The notes: generated from the letters alone by a model not told the origin. A stretch of 64,000 nt of DNA from Winogradskyella sp. PG-2 (GCF_000828715.1 NZ_AP014583.1:232501-296500), one strand, 5' to 3'; counted from the stretch's first letter, positions 28,027 through 38,253 are shown. Numbers and translations are program-made.

Positions 28027-29259
28027 ATGAAAGCAGAAACACTTTTTTACATCATCATAGGTATCATTATTATCAACTTTATAAAGGATAAAATATTAGA
28101 TGCTATTAACGCTAAACATTATAACGATTCAATTCCTGACGAATTAAAAGACGTTTACGACGAAGAGGAGTATAAAAAGTCTCAAGCTTACAAGGCTACT
28201 AACTATAAATTTGGAATATGGTCTTCCCTATTCTCTTTAGTGCTGACTTTAGCGTTTCTTTTTTTAGATGGTTTTGAATATATAGATAATATAGCTAGAA
28301 GTTATTCTGACAAACCTGTGATTGTGGCTTTAATTTTCTTTGGAATTATAATGATAGCTAGTGATATTATCACCACGCCATTTGCCTATTACAAAACCTT
28401 TGTCATAGAAGAAAAATTCGGCTTTAACAAAACCACAAAAAAACTATTTATACTAGATAAGTTAAAAGGTTTGGTAATGATGACTCTTCTTGGTGGAGGT
28501 ATTATTTCGCTCATTGTTTGGTTTTACCAAATCACAGGAAATCAATTTTGGTTATATGCTTGGGGAATTGTTACGGTTTTCAGTGTTTTTATGAATATGT
28601 TCTATTCTAAACTCATTGTTCCATTGTTTAATAAACAAACTCCTCTAGAAGAAGGTGACTTACGTAATAAAATTTCAGATTATGCAAAATCTGTAGGTTT
28701 TAGTTTAAATAAAATTTTCATAATTGATGGTTCAAAACGAAGCACAAAAGCTAATGCCTATTTCTCTGGTTTTGGAAGTGAAAAAAGAGTCACACTTTAC
28801 GACACTTTAGTAAATGATTTAGATGATGAGGAGATTGTTGCAGTTTTAGCGCACGAAGTTGGGCATTACAAACGTAAACATATCATCTTTAATTTGGTTA
28901 CCTCTATCCTTCTCACTGGATTAACATTATACATCTTATCCATTTTCATTTCTAACCCATTATTATCTAATGCTATTGGAGTAGAAATTCCAAGTTTTCA
29001 TGTAGGTTTAATTGCTTTTGGGTTACTCTACTCACCTATTTCTGAATTGACTGGCTTAATAATGAATTATGTATCTCGTGTATTTGAATACCAAGCAGAT
29101 GATTACGCAAAAAACACCTATAAAGCTGAACCTTTGATTACGTCTTTAAAGAAATTATCTAAAAATAGTTTAAGCAATTTAACACCTCATAAAGCGTATG
29201 TATTTATGCATTACTCGCATCCAACGCTTTTAGAAAGAATTAGAAATTTAAAGAAATGA
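28027..29259 (+). CDS. M48 family (Ste24-like) membrane zinc protease
   Basis: 410 residues with multiple hydrophobic segments (about 3-18, 60-80, 98-120, 150-170, 178-195, 290-320, 330-350). The zinc site is VAVLAHEVGHYKRKH near residue 277 with the third ligand Glu in SRVFEYQADDYA near 357. The N-terminal membrane domain with DIITTPFAYYKTFVIEEKFGFNKTT is characteristic of CAAX-protease-like Ste24 homologues (Peptidase_M48_N). In bacteria these act in membrane protein quality control. The last bases overlap the ATG of the broken phosphatase gene (29256). Confidence 0.93.
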   Translation: MKAETLFYIIIGIIIINFIKDKILDAINAKHYNDSIPDELKDVYDEEEYKKSQAYKATNYKFGIWSSLFSLVLTLAFLFLDGFEYIDNIARSYSDKPVIVALIFFGIIMIASDIITTPFAYYKTFVIEEKFGFNKTTKKLFILDKLKGLVMMTLLGGGIISLIVWFYQITGNQFWLYAWGIVTVFSVFMNMFYSKLIVPLFNKQTPLEEGDLRNKISDYAKSVGFSLNKIFIIDGSKRSTKANAYFSGFGSEKRVTLYDTLVNDLDDEEIVAVLAHEVGHYKRKHIIFNLVTSILLTGLTLYILSIFISNPLLSNAIGVEIPSFHVGLIAFGLLYSPISELTGLIMNYVSRVFEYQADDYAKNTYKAEPLITSLKKLSKNSLSNLTPHKAYVFMHYSHPTLLERIRNLKK

Positions 29260-29594
29260 AAAAGATTCTTTTTGTTTGTTCAGCAAATAAACAGCGATCA
29301 AAAACAGCCTCTGATTATTTCTCAAAGAAATATAATAATATAGAATTTGATTCCGCGGGCACCAATTATAAAATCTGTAACAGATAAGGCACACAAGCCT
29401 TAACAGAAGATTTAATGGAATGGGCAGATTTGGTAATTGTAATGGAAGAAAAACACAGGAAAGTTATTGTAGAAAACGGAGGTTCTCACTTTAGAAAAAA
29501 GATAACTATTCTATCAATTCCTGATCGCTTTAAATATTATCAAAAAGAATTGATTACACTACTTGAAGAGAAAGCAGAACCACTTTTCCATTAG
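29256..29594 (+). pseudogene. Low-molecular-weight protein-tyrosine-phosphatase-like gene, nonsense mutation
   Basis: Reading from the ATG at 29256 gives MKKILFVCSANKQRSKTASD, with the CX5R phosphate loop (C-S-A-N-K-Q-R), then after 43 codons a TAA at 29385-29387. The same frame continues for 68 sense codons (GTQALTEDLMEWADLVIVME ... LLEEKAEPLFH) to the true stop at 29592, matching the expected length of about 110 residues for this small flavobacterial family. At the stop position relatives usually have Glu or Lys, so a single base change explains the break. Translation is coupled to the M48 gene (ATGA overlap). Probably inactive, unless the base is a sequence error. Confidence 0.85.
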
Positions 29595-29654
29595 CTCAGA
29601 TTAAACTTTCTTATCTACTCAAAGTCTAAACAAGATATAACTAATCTCTGTTTA

Positions 29655-30878
29655 ATGAAATCTCTTTGTTTTAAATTACTTTTAATTTTAGCAACCTTAT
29701 TTGTCTCTTGTAGTAGTAATAATAATGACGACTATACAGACACAGAAGAAGGTGCATTTTTTGAGTTAAACTTACCAGAAACGTATTTTAATTATGCTAA
29801 TATTGAATTACCAGAGCATTATACAACAAATGGTTTTCCTTCTGCATTTCAATTTCGAGCTCCTATAGAATACGACAACACTCCTATTGATAATCCAGTA
29901 ACAGATGCTGGAGCAACATTAGGTAGAGTATTATTTTATGACAAAAAATTGAGCGCTAATAGTACAATTTCTTGCGCATCCTGCCATAAATCTGAACATG
30001 GGTTTTCTGACCTAGACACACTCAGTGAAGGCTTTGAAGGTGGGCTCATTAGAAGACACTCTATGAGTATTGTAAATGCTCGCTTTTATGCCGATGGAAG
30101 ATTCTTTTGGGACGAACGAGCACAAACTCTAGAAGAGCAAGTATTGATGCCTTTTCAAGATGATGTAGAAATGGGGTTAACACTTCAAGAATTAATTCAG
30201 ATAGCAAATGAGCAATCCTATTATCCTATACTTTTTAAAGACGCTTTTGGTGATTCAAGTATCACTAGCGATAGAATTTCTAGAGCTTTAGCTTAATTTA
30301 TCAGAAGCATGGTTAGTACTGCATCACTATATGATTTAGCAAGAAGTGAGGTAGATTCACCAATAGCTAATTTTCCAAGTTTCACAGCCCAAGAAAATCA
30401 GGGGAAAAATCTTTTCTTTTTACCAAGGACTTTATCAAATGGAGTAAGTGGAAATTGTGTTGGTTGTCACCAAACGGAAGCTTTCGTAGGTCCTTTTCCA
30501 ATTAATCCAGGGCCACTTACAAGTTTTTCTACAACCAACGGAATAGATGCAACCTCAAGTACTGATTTAGGAGTTAACGAAACTACAGGGAATCCCAATG
30601 ATATAGGAAAATTCAAAGTCCCTTCACTCAAAAATATTTCCATTCGCCCACCTTACATGCACGATGGTCGTTTTACAACTCTCATTGAAGTTATAGATCA
30701 TTATAGTTCAGGAATTAAGAACCATCCTAGTCTTATAACGCCTTTAGTGAATGATAATGGAGACGTCGGTCAATTCAATTTTACACAAGAAGAAAAAGAT
30801 GCGCTCGTAGCATTCTTAAATACACTTACTGACGAACAAATGCTTAGTGATGAGAAATATAGTGACCCATTTGATTAA
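29655..30878 (+). pseudogene. Di-heme cytochrome c peroxidase (MauG/CcpA type), nonsense mutation
   Basis: A lipoprotein signal (LLLILATLFVSC) is followed by the first heme site CASCHK near residue 106, FSDLDTLSEG, and MPFQDDVEMG. Residues read RISRALA, then TAA (30294-30296), then F-I-R-S-M-V-S-T in the same frame, continuing with the second heme site CVGCHQ, FKVPSLKNISIRPPYMHDGR and the C-terminus. Family members read ALAQFIRS, so CAA to TAA is the likely change. Total length without the stop is 407 residues, normal for these periplasmic peroxidases. Restart at ATG 30309 could not give a working enzyme because the fragment lacks a signal peptide and the first heme. Confidence 0.88.
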
Positions 30879-30967
30879 TACTATCGAAATCTATATATAG
30901 AATACACTAGTAAAATTTCCCTTAAAAAAACCATTGTCCATTAAATAGCTTTCACTACTTTAGTTCT

Positions 30968-33175
30968 ATGACTCCAGAAGCCATAGAAAAAGAAAATAAA
31001 GCCATTACTAAAGCTTACAAAGAGTTACTCAAAGTAAGCTATCAGACTTTAACTGCAGATGATAAAAAATTAATTCGTCATGCTTTTGAAGTTGCTGTTG
31101 ATGCTCATAAAGACCAACGACGAAAGTCTGGCGAAGCTTATATTTTCCATCCTATTGCAGTAGCTAAAATTGTAGCTCAAGAAATTGGTTTAGATGCTAC
31201 GTCTATTGCAGCTGCATTACTCCATGATGTGGTTGAGGATAATCCCAATTATACTATTGCAGATATCGAACAACTCTTTGGAGAAACTGTCGCTAGAATT
31301 GTAGATGGTTTAACCAAAATCTCATCATTAAAGAAAGACATGGATGTCTCTTTACAAGCTGAGAATTTCAGAAAAATGCTTTTAACGCTTAATGACGATG
31401 TCCGTGTTATCATTATAAAAATAGCAGATCGCTTGCATAATATGCAGACTATGGATTCGATGCGAGGAGATAAACAAGTTAAAATTGCATCAGAGACTTT
31501 ATACATATATGCCCCTCTTGCACATAGAATTGGCTTATATAATATTAAAACTGAACTCGAAGATTTAGGACTTAAATATACCGAACCAGAGGTCTATAAT
31601 GACATCTTAGGGAAGATGAAAGAAAGTAAGGAAGAACAAGATGTTTACATAAAATCATTTTCAAAAGTTATTGAAAATTCATTAACTAAAGAAGGTTTAA
31701 ACTACGAAATTAAAGGTCGTCCAAAATCCATATTTAGTATAAGGCGAAAAATGGTAAAGCAAGGTGTTTCTTTTGATGAAGTATATGATAAGTTTGCGGT
31801 TCGAATTATTTATAAGTCGGATTTAGCCAACGAGAAATTTTTAGCTTGGAAAATCTATTCTGTTGTTACAGATCATTTTACACCTAATCCTATTCGATTA
31901 AGAGATTGGATTTCATCGCCTAAATCTACAGGTTATGAAGCACTTCATATTACAGTAGTCGGTCCAAAAAGTCGTTGGGTTGAAGTTCAGATTCGTAGCG
32001 ATCGAATGAATGAGATAGCCGAGAAAGGTTATGCTGCTCACTATAAATACAAAAACAAAGACGATAAAGAAGATAATCTAGATCTTTGGATTAATAGACT
32101 ACAGGAAGCTTTAGAAAATAATGAAGCTGATGCTGTTGATTTTGTAGAACAATTTAAACTCAATTTATATTCTAAAGAAATTTTTGTGTTTTCGCCTAAA
32201 GGTGATTTAAAATCCTTACCTAAAGGTGCTACTCCACTTGATTTTGCCTTTAGTATTCATACTGAAGTTGGTATGAAAACAAGAGGCGCAAAAGTGAATG
32301 GAAAATTAGTACCTCTAAGCCAGGAGTTAGAAAGCGGAGATCGTATAGAAATAATGACCTCTGAAAGTGCAAAACCAAATGCCAATTGGTTAGATTATGC
32401 AACCACTGCTAGAGCTCGAAGCAAAATTAAATCGGCATTAAATGCAGACACTAAACTCATCGCTGAGGAAGGTAAAGAAATTTTGAGACGTAAATTGAAA
32501 CAACTTAAAATTGGACTTAACGAAAAATCAGTAAATGAATTAGTAAGTTATTTTAAATTAAATACTTCTTTAGATTTATTTTATCGTGTTGGTATAGGTA
32601 CTATTGACAACACTAAATTAAAAGCCTTTGCTGCCTCAAGAAGTAATGCTTTTGTTAGTTATTTTAAAAATAAAATATACAAACCTACAACACCAAAAGA
32701 TATTCATAAAGAAGAGATTACCTCTAAATATGACATGTTGGTTTTTGGTAAAGAAGAAGAAAAACTCAACTATACCTTGTCTAATTGTTGTAATCCAATT
32801 CCTGGTGATAAAGTGTTTGGATTTGTAACTATTAATGATGGTATAAAAGTTCACAAGAAAAATTGCCCAAATGCATTAAGTCTTCAATCAAATTATGCTT
32901 ATAGAATAATACAAGCCAAATGGATAGATTCCTCACAACAGGTTTATACGTCGCAAATAAAATTATCTGGTATTGATAATTTAGGCTTAGTAAATGATAT
33001 TACAAATCTTATATCTCAAAATATGCATGTTAATATGAAGAGCATTAGTTTCTCTAGTGATGACGGAGTGTTTTCTGGTAAGATTACAGTTCAGGTAAAG
33101 AACCAAACCATGTTAAAAAAGTTGATTGACAAGCTTAAAGAGATTAATGGAATCGATAAAGTTACCAGAGTATAA
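30968..33175 (+). CDS. rel: Bifunctional (p)ppGpp synthetase/hydrolase, RelA/SpoT family
   Basis: 735 residues, a full-length long RSH protein controlling the stringent-response alarmone (p)ppGpp. Domains in order: HD hydrolase (about 45-195, with AAALLHDVVEDN and IKIADRLHNM), synthetase (about 245-355, with GRPKSIFSIRRKM, FAVRIIYKSD and STGYEALHITV), TGS (about 400-460, IFVFSPKGDLKSLPKGATPL), a helical region, a Cys-containing CC domain (LSNCCNPIPGD near 600), and a C-terminal ACT domain. Both enzyme sites look intact, consistent with the single bifunctional enzyme typical of Bacteroidota. Confidence 0.96.
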   Translation: MTPEAIEKENKAITKAYKELLKVSYQTLTADDKKLIRHAFEVAVDAHKDQRRKSGEAYIFHPIAVAKIVAQEIGLDATSIAAALLHDVVEDNPNYTIADIEQLFGETVARIVDGLTKISSLKKDMDVSLQAENFRKMLLTLNDDVRVIIIKIADRLHNMQTMDSMRGDKQVKIASETLYIYAPLAHRIGLYNIKTELEDLGLKYTEPEVYNDILGKMKESKEEQDVYIKSFSKVIENSLTKEGLNYEIKGRPKSIFSIRRKMVKQGVSFDEVYDKFAVRIIYKSDLANEKFLAWKIYSVVTDHFTPNPIRLRDWISSPKSTGYEALHITVVGPKSRWVEVQIRSDRMNEIAEKGYAAHYKYKNKDDKEDNLDLWINRLQEALENNEADAVDFVEQFKLNLYSKEIFVFSPKGDLKSLPKGATPLDFAFSIHTEVGMKTRGAKVNGKLVPLSQELESGDRIEIMTSESAKPNANWLDYATTARARSKIKSALNADTKLIAEEGKEILRRKLKQLKIGLNEKSVNELVSYFKLNTSLDLFYRVGIGTIDNTKLKAFAASRSNAFVSYFKNKIYKPTTPKDIHKEEITSKYDMLVFGKEEEKLNYTLSNCCNPIPGDKVFGFVTINDGIKVHKKNCPNALSLQSNYAYRIIQAKWIDSSQQVYTSQIKLSGIDNLGLVNDITNLISQNMHVNMKSISFSSDDGVFSGKITVQVKNQTMLKKLIDKLKEINGIDKVTRV

Positions 33176-33289
33176 TACGATTTTCAAAGGTTCTTAACAA
33201 TCTTAATAAATGTGTTGATTTCTTTCGCTTTTAATGCTGATTTTTATAAGTCATATACTATAAAATTTACTTAAATTTACGCCTTAATT

Positions 33290-33742
33290 ATGAATGCAAC
33301 TACAGAAGAAAGTAATCAAGAAATTGTAAAGCGCGTTTTTACTCAATTTCTAGAAGAGAAAGGTCACAGAAAAACACCTGAGCGCTACGCTATACTTCAA
33401 GAAATATATGATAGTGAAGATCATTTTGATATTGAATCTCTATATATTAAAATGAAAAACAAAAACTATCGTGTAAGTAGAGCAACACTTTATAATACTA
33501 TAGAATTACTTTTAGATTGTACTTTAGTCCGTAAACATCAATTTGGACAAAGTCAAGCTCATTACGAAAAATCTTATTTCGATAAAAACCACGATCATGT
33601 TATTCTAACTGATACTGGAGAAGTTATTGAGTTTTGTGATCCACGTATTCAATCGATTAAAAAGACCATAGAAGAGGTCTTTGATATTCAAATAACTAAT
33701 CATTCACTATATTTTTACGGTAATCGTAAAAAAGAAGACTAA
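33290..33742 (+). CDS. Fur family transcriptional regulator
   Basis: 150 residues. The N-terminal winged helix ([20 protein letters not shown], then [19 protein letters not shown] with the recognition helix near 60-80) and a C-terminal dimer/metal domain ([20 protein letters not shown] near 101-120) identify the Fur family. The metal-sensing His cluster HDH is present; CxxC structural-zinc pairs are absent, which is common in Bacteroidota Fur. Iron, zinc or peroxide sensing cannot be decided. 13 bases upstream of purA, possibly cotranscribed. Confidence 0.92.
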   Translation: MNATTEESNQEIVKRVFTQFLEEKGHRKTPERYAILQEIYDSEDHFDIESLYIKMKNKNYRVSRATLYNTIELLLDCTLVRKHQFGQSQAHYEKSYFDKNHDHVILTDTGEVIEFCDPRIQSIKKTIEEVFDIQITNHSLYFYGNRKKED

Positions 33743-33755
33743 CTAATTTTTAAAA

Positions 33756-35036
33756 ATGGCAGTAGATTTACTACTTGGATTACAATGGGGAGATGAAGGC
33801 AAAGGAAAAATTGTCGATGTATTTACCACTAACTACGATATTATTGCACGTTTTCAAGGCGGACCAAATGCTGGGCACACCTTGGTGTTTAATGGTAGAA
33901 AGCATGTATTACACACAATTCCTTCTGGTATTTTTCATGATGATACTGTAAACCTTGTTGGAAATGGTGTAGTTATAGATCCTGTTATTTTTAAAAAGGA
34001 ATTAGATAAGTTAGATGAGCAAGATGTTGATTATAGAAAATCCCTTTGCATATCGCGCAAAGCGCATATTATTTTACCTACGCATCGCTTATTGGATGCG
34101 GCAAGTGAAGCTGCAAAGGGCAAAGCAAAAATAGGTTCTACACTAAAAGGTATTGGCCCAACTTACATGGACAAAACTGGTAGAAATGGTATTAGAGTTG
34201 GTGATATTGAATTAGCAGATTGGAAAGACAAATACAGGGCTTTAGCTAATAAGCACGAAGCTATGATTGATTTCTATAACGTAGATATACAATACGATTT
34301 AAAAGAATTAGAAGCTGATTTTTTCGCTGCTATCGAAACTTTAAAATCTTTAAAGTTTATAGACTCTGAAGAATTTATGCATCAAGCACAAAACTCGGGA
34401 AAATCTATTTTAGCAGAAGGTGCACAAGGGTCTTTATTAGATATAGATTTCGGAACCTATCCTTTTGTGACATCCTCTAACACCACAGCAGCTGGAGCTT
34501 GCACTGGTTTAGGAGTTGCTCCTAATCAAATCGGTGAAGTCTTTGGAATTTTTAAAGCCTACACTACACGTGTTGGTTCTGGTCCATTTCCAACAGAATT
34601 GTTTGATGAAGATGGTGAAACTATGGGACGTGTTGGTAATGAATTTGGCGCAACTACAGGTCGTGCAAGACGTTGCGGATGGTTAGATTTAGTAGCTTTG
34701 CGTTATGCTTGTCAAGTTAATGGTGTAACCCAATTAATTATGATGAAAGGCGATGTGCTTTCAGGATTTAAAACCTTAAAAGTTTGTACTGCTTACAAAT
34801 ATAAAGGTGAAGAGATAACACATTTACCATATAATATTGAAGCAGAAAACGTCACTCCAATTTATACAGAGGTAAAAGGTTGGGCTGCAGATTTAACAGG
34901 TATGACAGAAGCATCACAGTTACCTGAAAACTTAAATGCTTATGTTGAGTTTTTAGAGAAAGAGCTTAATATTCCCATTACAATAGTTTCTGTAGGACCA
35001 GATCGTAAGCAGACAATTGTTCGCAAGACGATATAA
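33756..35036 (+). CDS. purA: Adenylosuccinate synthetase
   Basis: First committed step from IMP to AMP: IMP, GTP and aspartate give adenylosuccinate. 426 residues, standard length. It opens MAVDLLLGLQWGDEGKGKIV with the GTP-binding loop GDEGKGK and catalytic Asp; GGPNAGHT (catalytic His) follows near 36-43, and GSTLKGIGPTYMDK near 128 and TTGRARRCGWLDLVALRY near 300 hold IMP- and Asp-binding residues. Cytoplasmic. Confidence 0.98.
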   Translation: MAVDLLLGLQWGDEGKGKIVDVFTTNYDIIARFQGGPNAGHTLVFNGRKHVLHTIPSGIFHDDTVNLVGNGVVIDPVIFKKELDKLDEQDVDYRKSLCISRKAHIILPTHRLLDAASEAAKGKAKIGSTLKGIGPTYMDKTGRNGIRVGDIELADWKDKYRALANKHEAMIDFYNVDIQYDLKELEADFFAAIETLKSLKFIDSEEFMHQAQNSGKSILAEGAQGSLLDIDFGTYPFVTSSNTTAAGACTGLGVAPNQIGEVFGIFKAYTTRVGSGPFPTELFDEDGETMGRVGNEFGATTGRARRCGWLDLVALRYACQVNGVTQLIMMKGDVLSGFKTLKVCTAYKYKGEEITHLPYNIEAENVTPIYTEVKGWAADLTGMTEASQLPENLNAYVEFLEKELNIPITIVSVGPDRKQTIVRKTI

Positions 35037-35095
35037 GCTTTCGTTTTTAGATTCTGTTAAAAAAACTGTTAACTCATACTAAAGCAGACCTATAA

Positions 35096-36916
35096 ATGTT
35101 ATTTTGTAAAAAATATATGGCTTTGAATAGTTTTAAGAATCTACTTTTTCTCATCTGTTTTAGTATTGTTTCTTTTTGTTTTGCTCAAGAAAAACAGAAA
35201 ATTACTATAGAATATGCTGGTACTGGCTATTCTGATCCAGAAATTGAAGATGGTGCTCAAATATTCCTTAGAGATGATATGCAACAGGTGCATTTTATTC
35301 ACAAAGGTGTAAATATGTGGTGTGATAAAGCCATTTATTATAAAGATCAAGATTTTATCGAAGCCTTCAGCAATGTAGTAATGAAACAAGGTGACTCTAT
35401 TAATATGGTCGCCAAATATTTAGAATATAGTGGTAAAACCCAACTTGCTTTTGCTAAAGGTGATGTGGTGCTAACGGAACCACAATCTATTTTAACTACA
35501 GATAAGTTATATTTTGATAGAAATAGACAACAAGCCTATTATAATACTAGAGGGAAGGTTGTAAGAGATTCTTCAGGAACTATAACTAGCCAAGTTGGTC
35601 GTTATTACATGAACTCTCAAAAATATCAATTCACACAAGATGTTGTTCTGGTCAATCCAGAATATACTCTAAATACAGAGCGTCTAGATTTTTTTACAGA
35701 AAATGGTCATGCATACCTCTTCGGACCATCTACTATTGAAAGTGAAACAAGTACTATTTATTGTGAGCGTGGCTTTTATAATACCAATAATGATGTAGGT
35801 TATTTTCAACGTAATGCTAAAATTGATTATGATAATAGAATCGTAATTGGTGATAGCCTTTATTTTGATAGAAACAAAAGTTTTGCATCAGCTACCAATA
35901 ATATAACCGTTACTGATTCGATTAACAGAAGTGTGGTTAGAGGGCATTATGCAGAAGTTTGGCGTGATAAAGATTCCCTTTTTATTACAAAAAAAGCACT
36001 AGCCATAACAGTACAAGAACAAGATTCTGTTTACATACATGCTGATACTTTATTGGTAACTGGCAAACAAGACCATCGTATTACACGTGCCTTTTTTAAT
36101 GCAAGAATTTACAAAAGTGATTTAGCGGGAAAATCCGATTCTATACATGTAAACCATAAAACAGGATTGATGCAAATGCTCAACCTAAGTCGTTATAGTT
36201 CTAAAGACGCCTTTGCAACAAAACGAAAGCCAGTACTTTGGAATTTAGGAAACCAAATGACTGGAGATACTATACACGTAATTTCTAATGTTGAAACTGA
36301 GAAATTAGATTCTCTAAAAGTATTTAATAATGCATTTATAGTAAGAGAAGACACACTGAGTGGTGGATTTAATCAAATAAAAGGCCAGCGACTTATTGGT
36401 TTGTTCAGAGATAATGCACTCTACAATGTTGATATTATTAAAAATGCAGAAGTAATATATTATTCTAGAAATGCGGAAAATGAATTAGTTGGTATTAATA
36501 AATCTAAATCTGGAAGTATTAATATTCAAATTGAAGATCAAGCCATACAAGAAATTCGACTTATTCAGCAAATTGATGGTGAACTATATCCAGATTCCAT
36601 GTTTCCTAAAAGTGGTAGAAAATTAAGAGGTTTTGATTGGAGAGGTGAAGAAAGGCCAAGGTCAGTTGATGATTTATTTAAAGATGATCCACCATTGATA
36701 CTACCTATAATAAAAGGCCTTGAAGATTACGTGCCACCTGAAGCCTTTGTAGATGATAGTGTAAATGAACGTGTCGATAAAGCTGGTAAAGAAACACCTA
36801 ACAAACCAAATAAAGCAGCACGAAGCTTACCAAAAAAACACACTGTTATGCCTTTAAAACCTAAGGTAAAAGCAGTAGAGGAAGTAAAAGATAAAGACGA
36901 AACTAACGGTCAGTAA
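35096..36916 (+). CDS. OstA/LptA-like LPS transport-related protein
   Basis: 606 residues with a signal peptide; two ATGs are possible, at 35096 and 35117 (MALNSFKNLLFLICFSIVSF), the second giving a more ordinary signal. The mature protein is an extended repeat of short beta-strands (VNMWCDKAIYYKDQDFIEAF, GDVVLTEPQSILTTDKLYFD, IVIGDSLYFDRNKSFASATN) as in the OstA/LptA/LptD-N beta-jellyroll, so it may bridge or bind LPS in the periplasm. The C-terminal 90 residues are Pro/Lys-rich and probably disordered. Such long OstA-like proteins are common in Bacteroidota. Stops directly before the aminotransferase gene with no gap. Confidence 0.85.
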   Translation: MLFCKKYMALNSFKNLLFLICFSIVSFCFAQEKQKITIEYAGTGYSDPEIEDGAQIFLRDDMQQVHFIHKGVNMWCDKAIYYKDQDFIEAFSNVVMKQGDSINMVAKYLEYSGKTQLAFAKGDVVLTEPQSILTTDKLYFDRNRQQAYYNTRGKVVRDSSGTITSQVGRYYMNSQKYQFTQDVVLVNPEYTLNTERLDFFTENGHAYLFGPSTIESETSTIYCERGFYNTNNDVGYFQRNAKIDYDNRIVIGDSLYFDRNKSFASATNNITVTDSINRSVVRGHYAEVWRDKDSLFITKKALAITVQEQDSVYIHADTLLVTGKQDHRITRAFFNARIYKSDLAGKSDSIHVNHKTGLMQMLNLSRYSSKDAFATKRKPVLWNLGNQMTGDTIHVISNVETEKLDSLKVFNNAFIVREDTLSGGFNQIKGQRLIGLFRDNALYNVDIIKNAEVIYYSRNAENELVGINKSKSGSINIQIEDQAIQEIRLIQQIDGELYPDSMFPKSGRKLRGFDWRGEERPRSVDDLFKDDPPLILPIIKGLEDYVPPEAFVDDSVNERVDKAGKETPNKPNKAARSLPKKHTVMPLKPKVKAVEEVKDKDETNGQ

Positions 36917-38092
36917 TTGCAAAACGACTTTTTTAAATATCAAGCACAGACTACACCACATCCATTGGCTATGGAAGTTAGTCATGCGAAAGGCACTTAT
37001 ATTTATGACACTAAAGGAAAACCATATTTAGATTTTGTAGCTGGTGTTTCTGCATGCAGTTTAGGACACTCACATCCCAAGGTTGTGAATGCTGTGAAAG
37101 ACCAGTTAGATCGATATCTCCATGTTATGGTTTATGGAGAATATATACAAAAACCTGCGGTTGAATTGTCTAAATTAATAGCTCAACATTTGCCAAAACC
37201 GTTAGAAACGACTTATCTAGTTAATTCTGGTACAGAGGCTATTGAGGGTAGTATAAAATTAGCACGTCGCTACACAGGACGTTCAGAAATTATTGCTGCA
37301 AAAAAATCATACCACGGAAATACAATGGGTTCTCTAAGCCTCATGGATTATGAAGAGCGAAAGCAACCTTTTACACCACTAATTCCCGATATAAGACATA
37401 TTAAATTTAATTGTGATTTGTGTCTTAACGATATCACAGAGAAAACAGCTGCAGTTATTTTAGAGACTATACAAGGTGGTGCAGGTTTTATTGAACCCAC
37501 AAACGATTACTTACAAAAAGTACAAAAGCGATGTAACGTTGTAGGAGCAGTTTTTATATTAGATGAGATTCAGCCAGGCATTGGGCGTACAGGTAAATTA
37601 TTCGGATTTGAGAATTATAATTGTAAACCAGATATTGTTGTAACTGGTAAAGGTTTAGGAGGTGGTTTACCTATTGGAGCCTTTACAGCCTCTAAAGAAA
37701 TGATGCGCTGTTTGAGCGATAATCCGAAGCTAGGTCATATTACAACTTTTGGTGGAAATCCTGTTATTGCCGCAGCAGCTTTAGCGACATTAAAAGAAAT
37801 TACAGCATCTAATCTAATGGCTGAAGCTATAGAAAAAGAACAATTAATTAGGCAACATCTTCGCCATAAACATATAAAATCTATAAGAGGTCGTGGACTA
37901 ATGTTAGCTGCAATAACAGATAATGCAGACATTACAAATACTATTATTTTGCGTTGTCAAGACCAAGGATTAATTCTTTTTTGGTTGCTTTTTGAGCCCA
38001 AGGCTATCAGAATTACACCTCCATTGACAATCTCTAAAGAAGAAATTATAAAAGGTTGTCAAATAATTACTACAGTTTTAGATTCAATATAA
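36917..38092 (+). CDS. Class III aspartate aminotransferase family protein, TTG start
   Basis: 391-residue PLP enzyme of the ornithine/acetylornithine aminotransferase fold type. Motifs: VNSGTEAIEGSIKLARRYTG (cofactor phosphate), KKSYHGNTMGSLS, FILDEIQPGIGRTG (Asp pairing the pyridine N), and the Schiff-base Lys in VVTGKGLGGGLPIGAF near residue 247. The substrate is uncertain. The start must be TTG at 36917, which abuts the TAA of the OstA-like gene (zero spacing); the family N-terminus (D-F-x-K-Y-Q-A-Q-T-x-P-x-P-L) begins four residues later and there is no ATG before residue 19. Confidence 0.92.
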   Translation: MQNDFFKYQAQTTPHPLAMEVSHAKGTYIYDTKGKPYLDFVAGVSACSLGHSHPKVVNAVKDQLDRYLHVMVYGEYIQKPAVELSKLIAQHLPKPLETTYLVNSGTEAIEGSIKLARRYTGRSEIIAAKKSYHGNTMGSLSLMDYEERKQPFTPLIPDIRHIKFNCDLCLNDITEKTAAVILETIQGGAGFIEPTNDYLQKVQKRCNVVGAVFILDEIQPGIGRTGKLFGFENYNCKPDIVVTGKGLGGGLPIGAFTASKEMMRCLSDNPKLGHITTFGGNPVIAAAALATLKEITASNLMAEAIEKEQLIRQHLRHKHIKSIRGRGLMLAAITDNADITNTIILRCQDQGLILFWLLFEPKAIRITPPLTISKEEIIKGCQIITTVLDSI

Positions 38093-38135
38093 CATTAAGA
38101 CAACTCTCTTAAGTTGTTGATTTTCAATTAATAAT

Positions 38136-38153
38136 TTACCTTAAGTAAGGTAA
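38136..38153. promoter_or_regulatory. Operator-like perfect palindrome
   Basis: TTACCTTA-AG-TAAGGTAA, an 8-bp perfect dyad with a two-base centre, in the 161-base gap between the aminotransferase and TPR genes. No T-run follows, so it resembles a repressor site rather than a terminator. Confidence 0.35.
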
Positions 38154-38253
38154 TCATTCAATGTTAATTATTTTGTTAAAAACATTACATCAAAAACAGA
38201 AATTGAGCGAATCATAAGAGTAATTTTATTCTAGTGAATGATTAAACCGCTAT

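Noticed and set aside
29256..30878. Stop-codon recoding (TAA read as an amino acid) in the two adjacent broken genes
   Set aside because: TAA ends most genes in this window, is not used for selenocysteine or pyrrolysine, and single-base changes from expected codons explain both cases.
30309..30878. Separate small cytochrome gene
   Set aside because: Same frame as the upstream piece, no signal peptide, and together they form one standard di-heme peroxidase.
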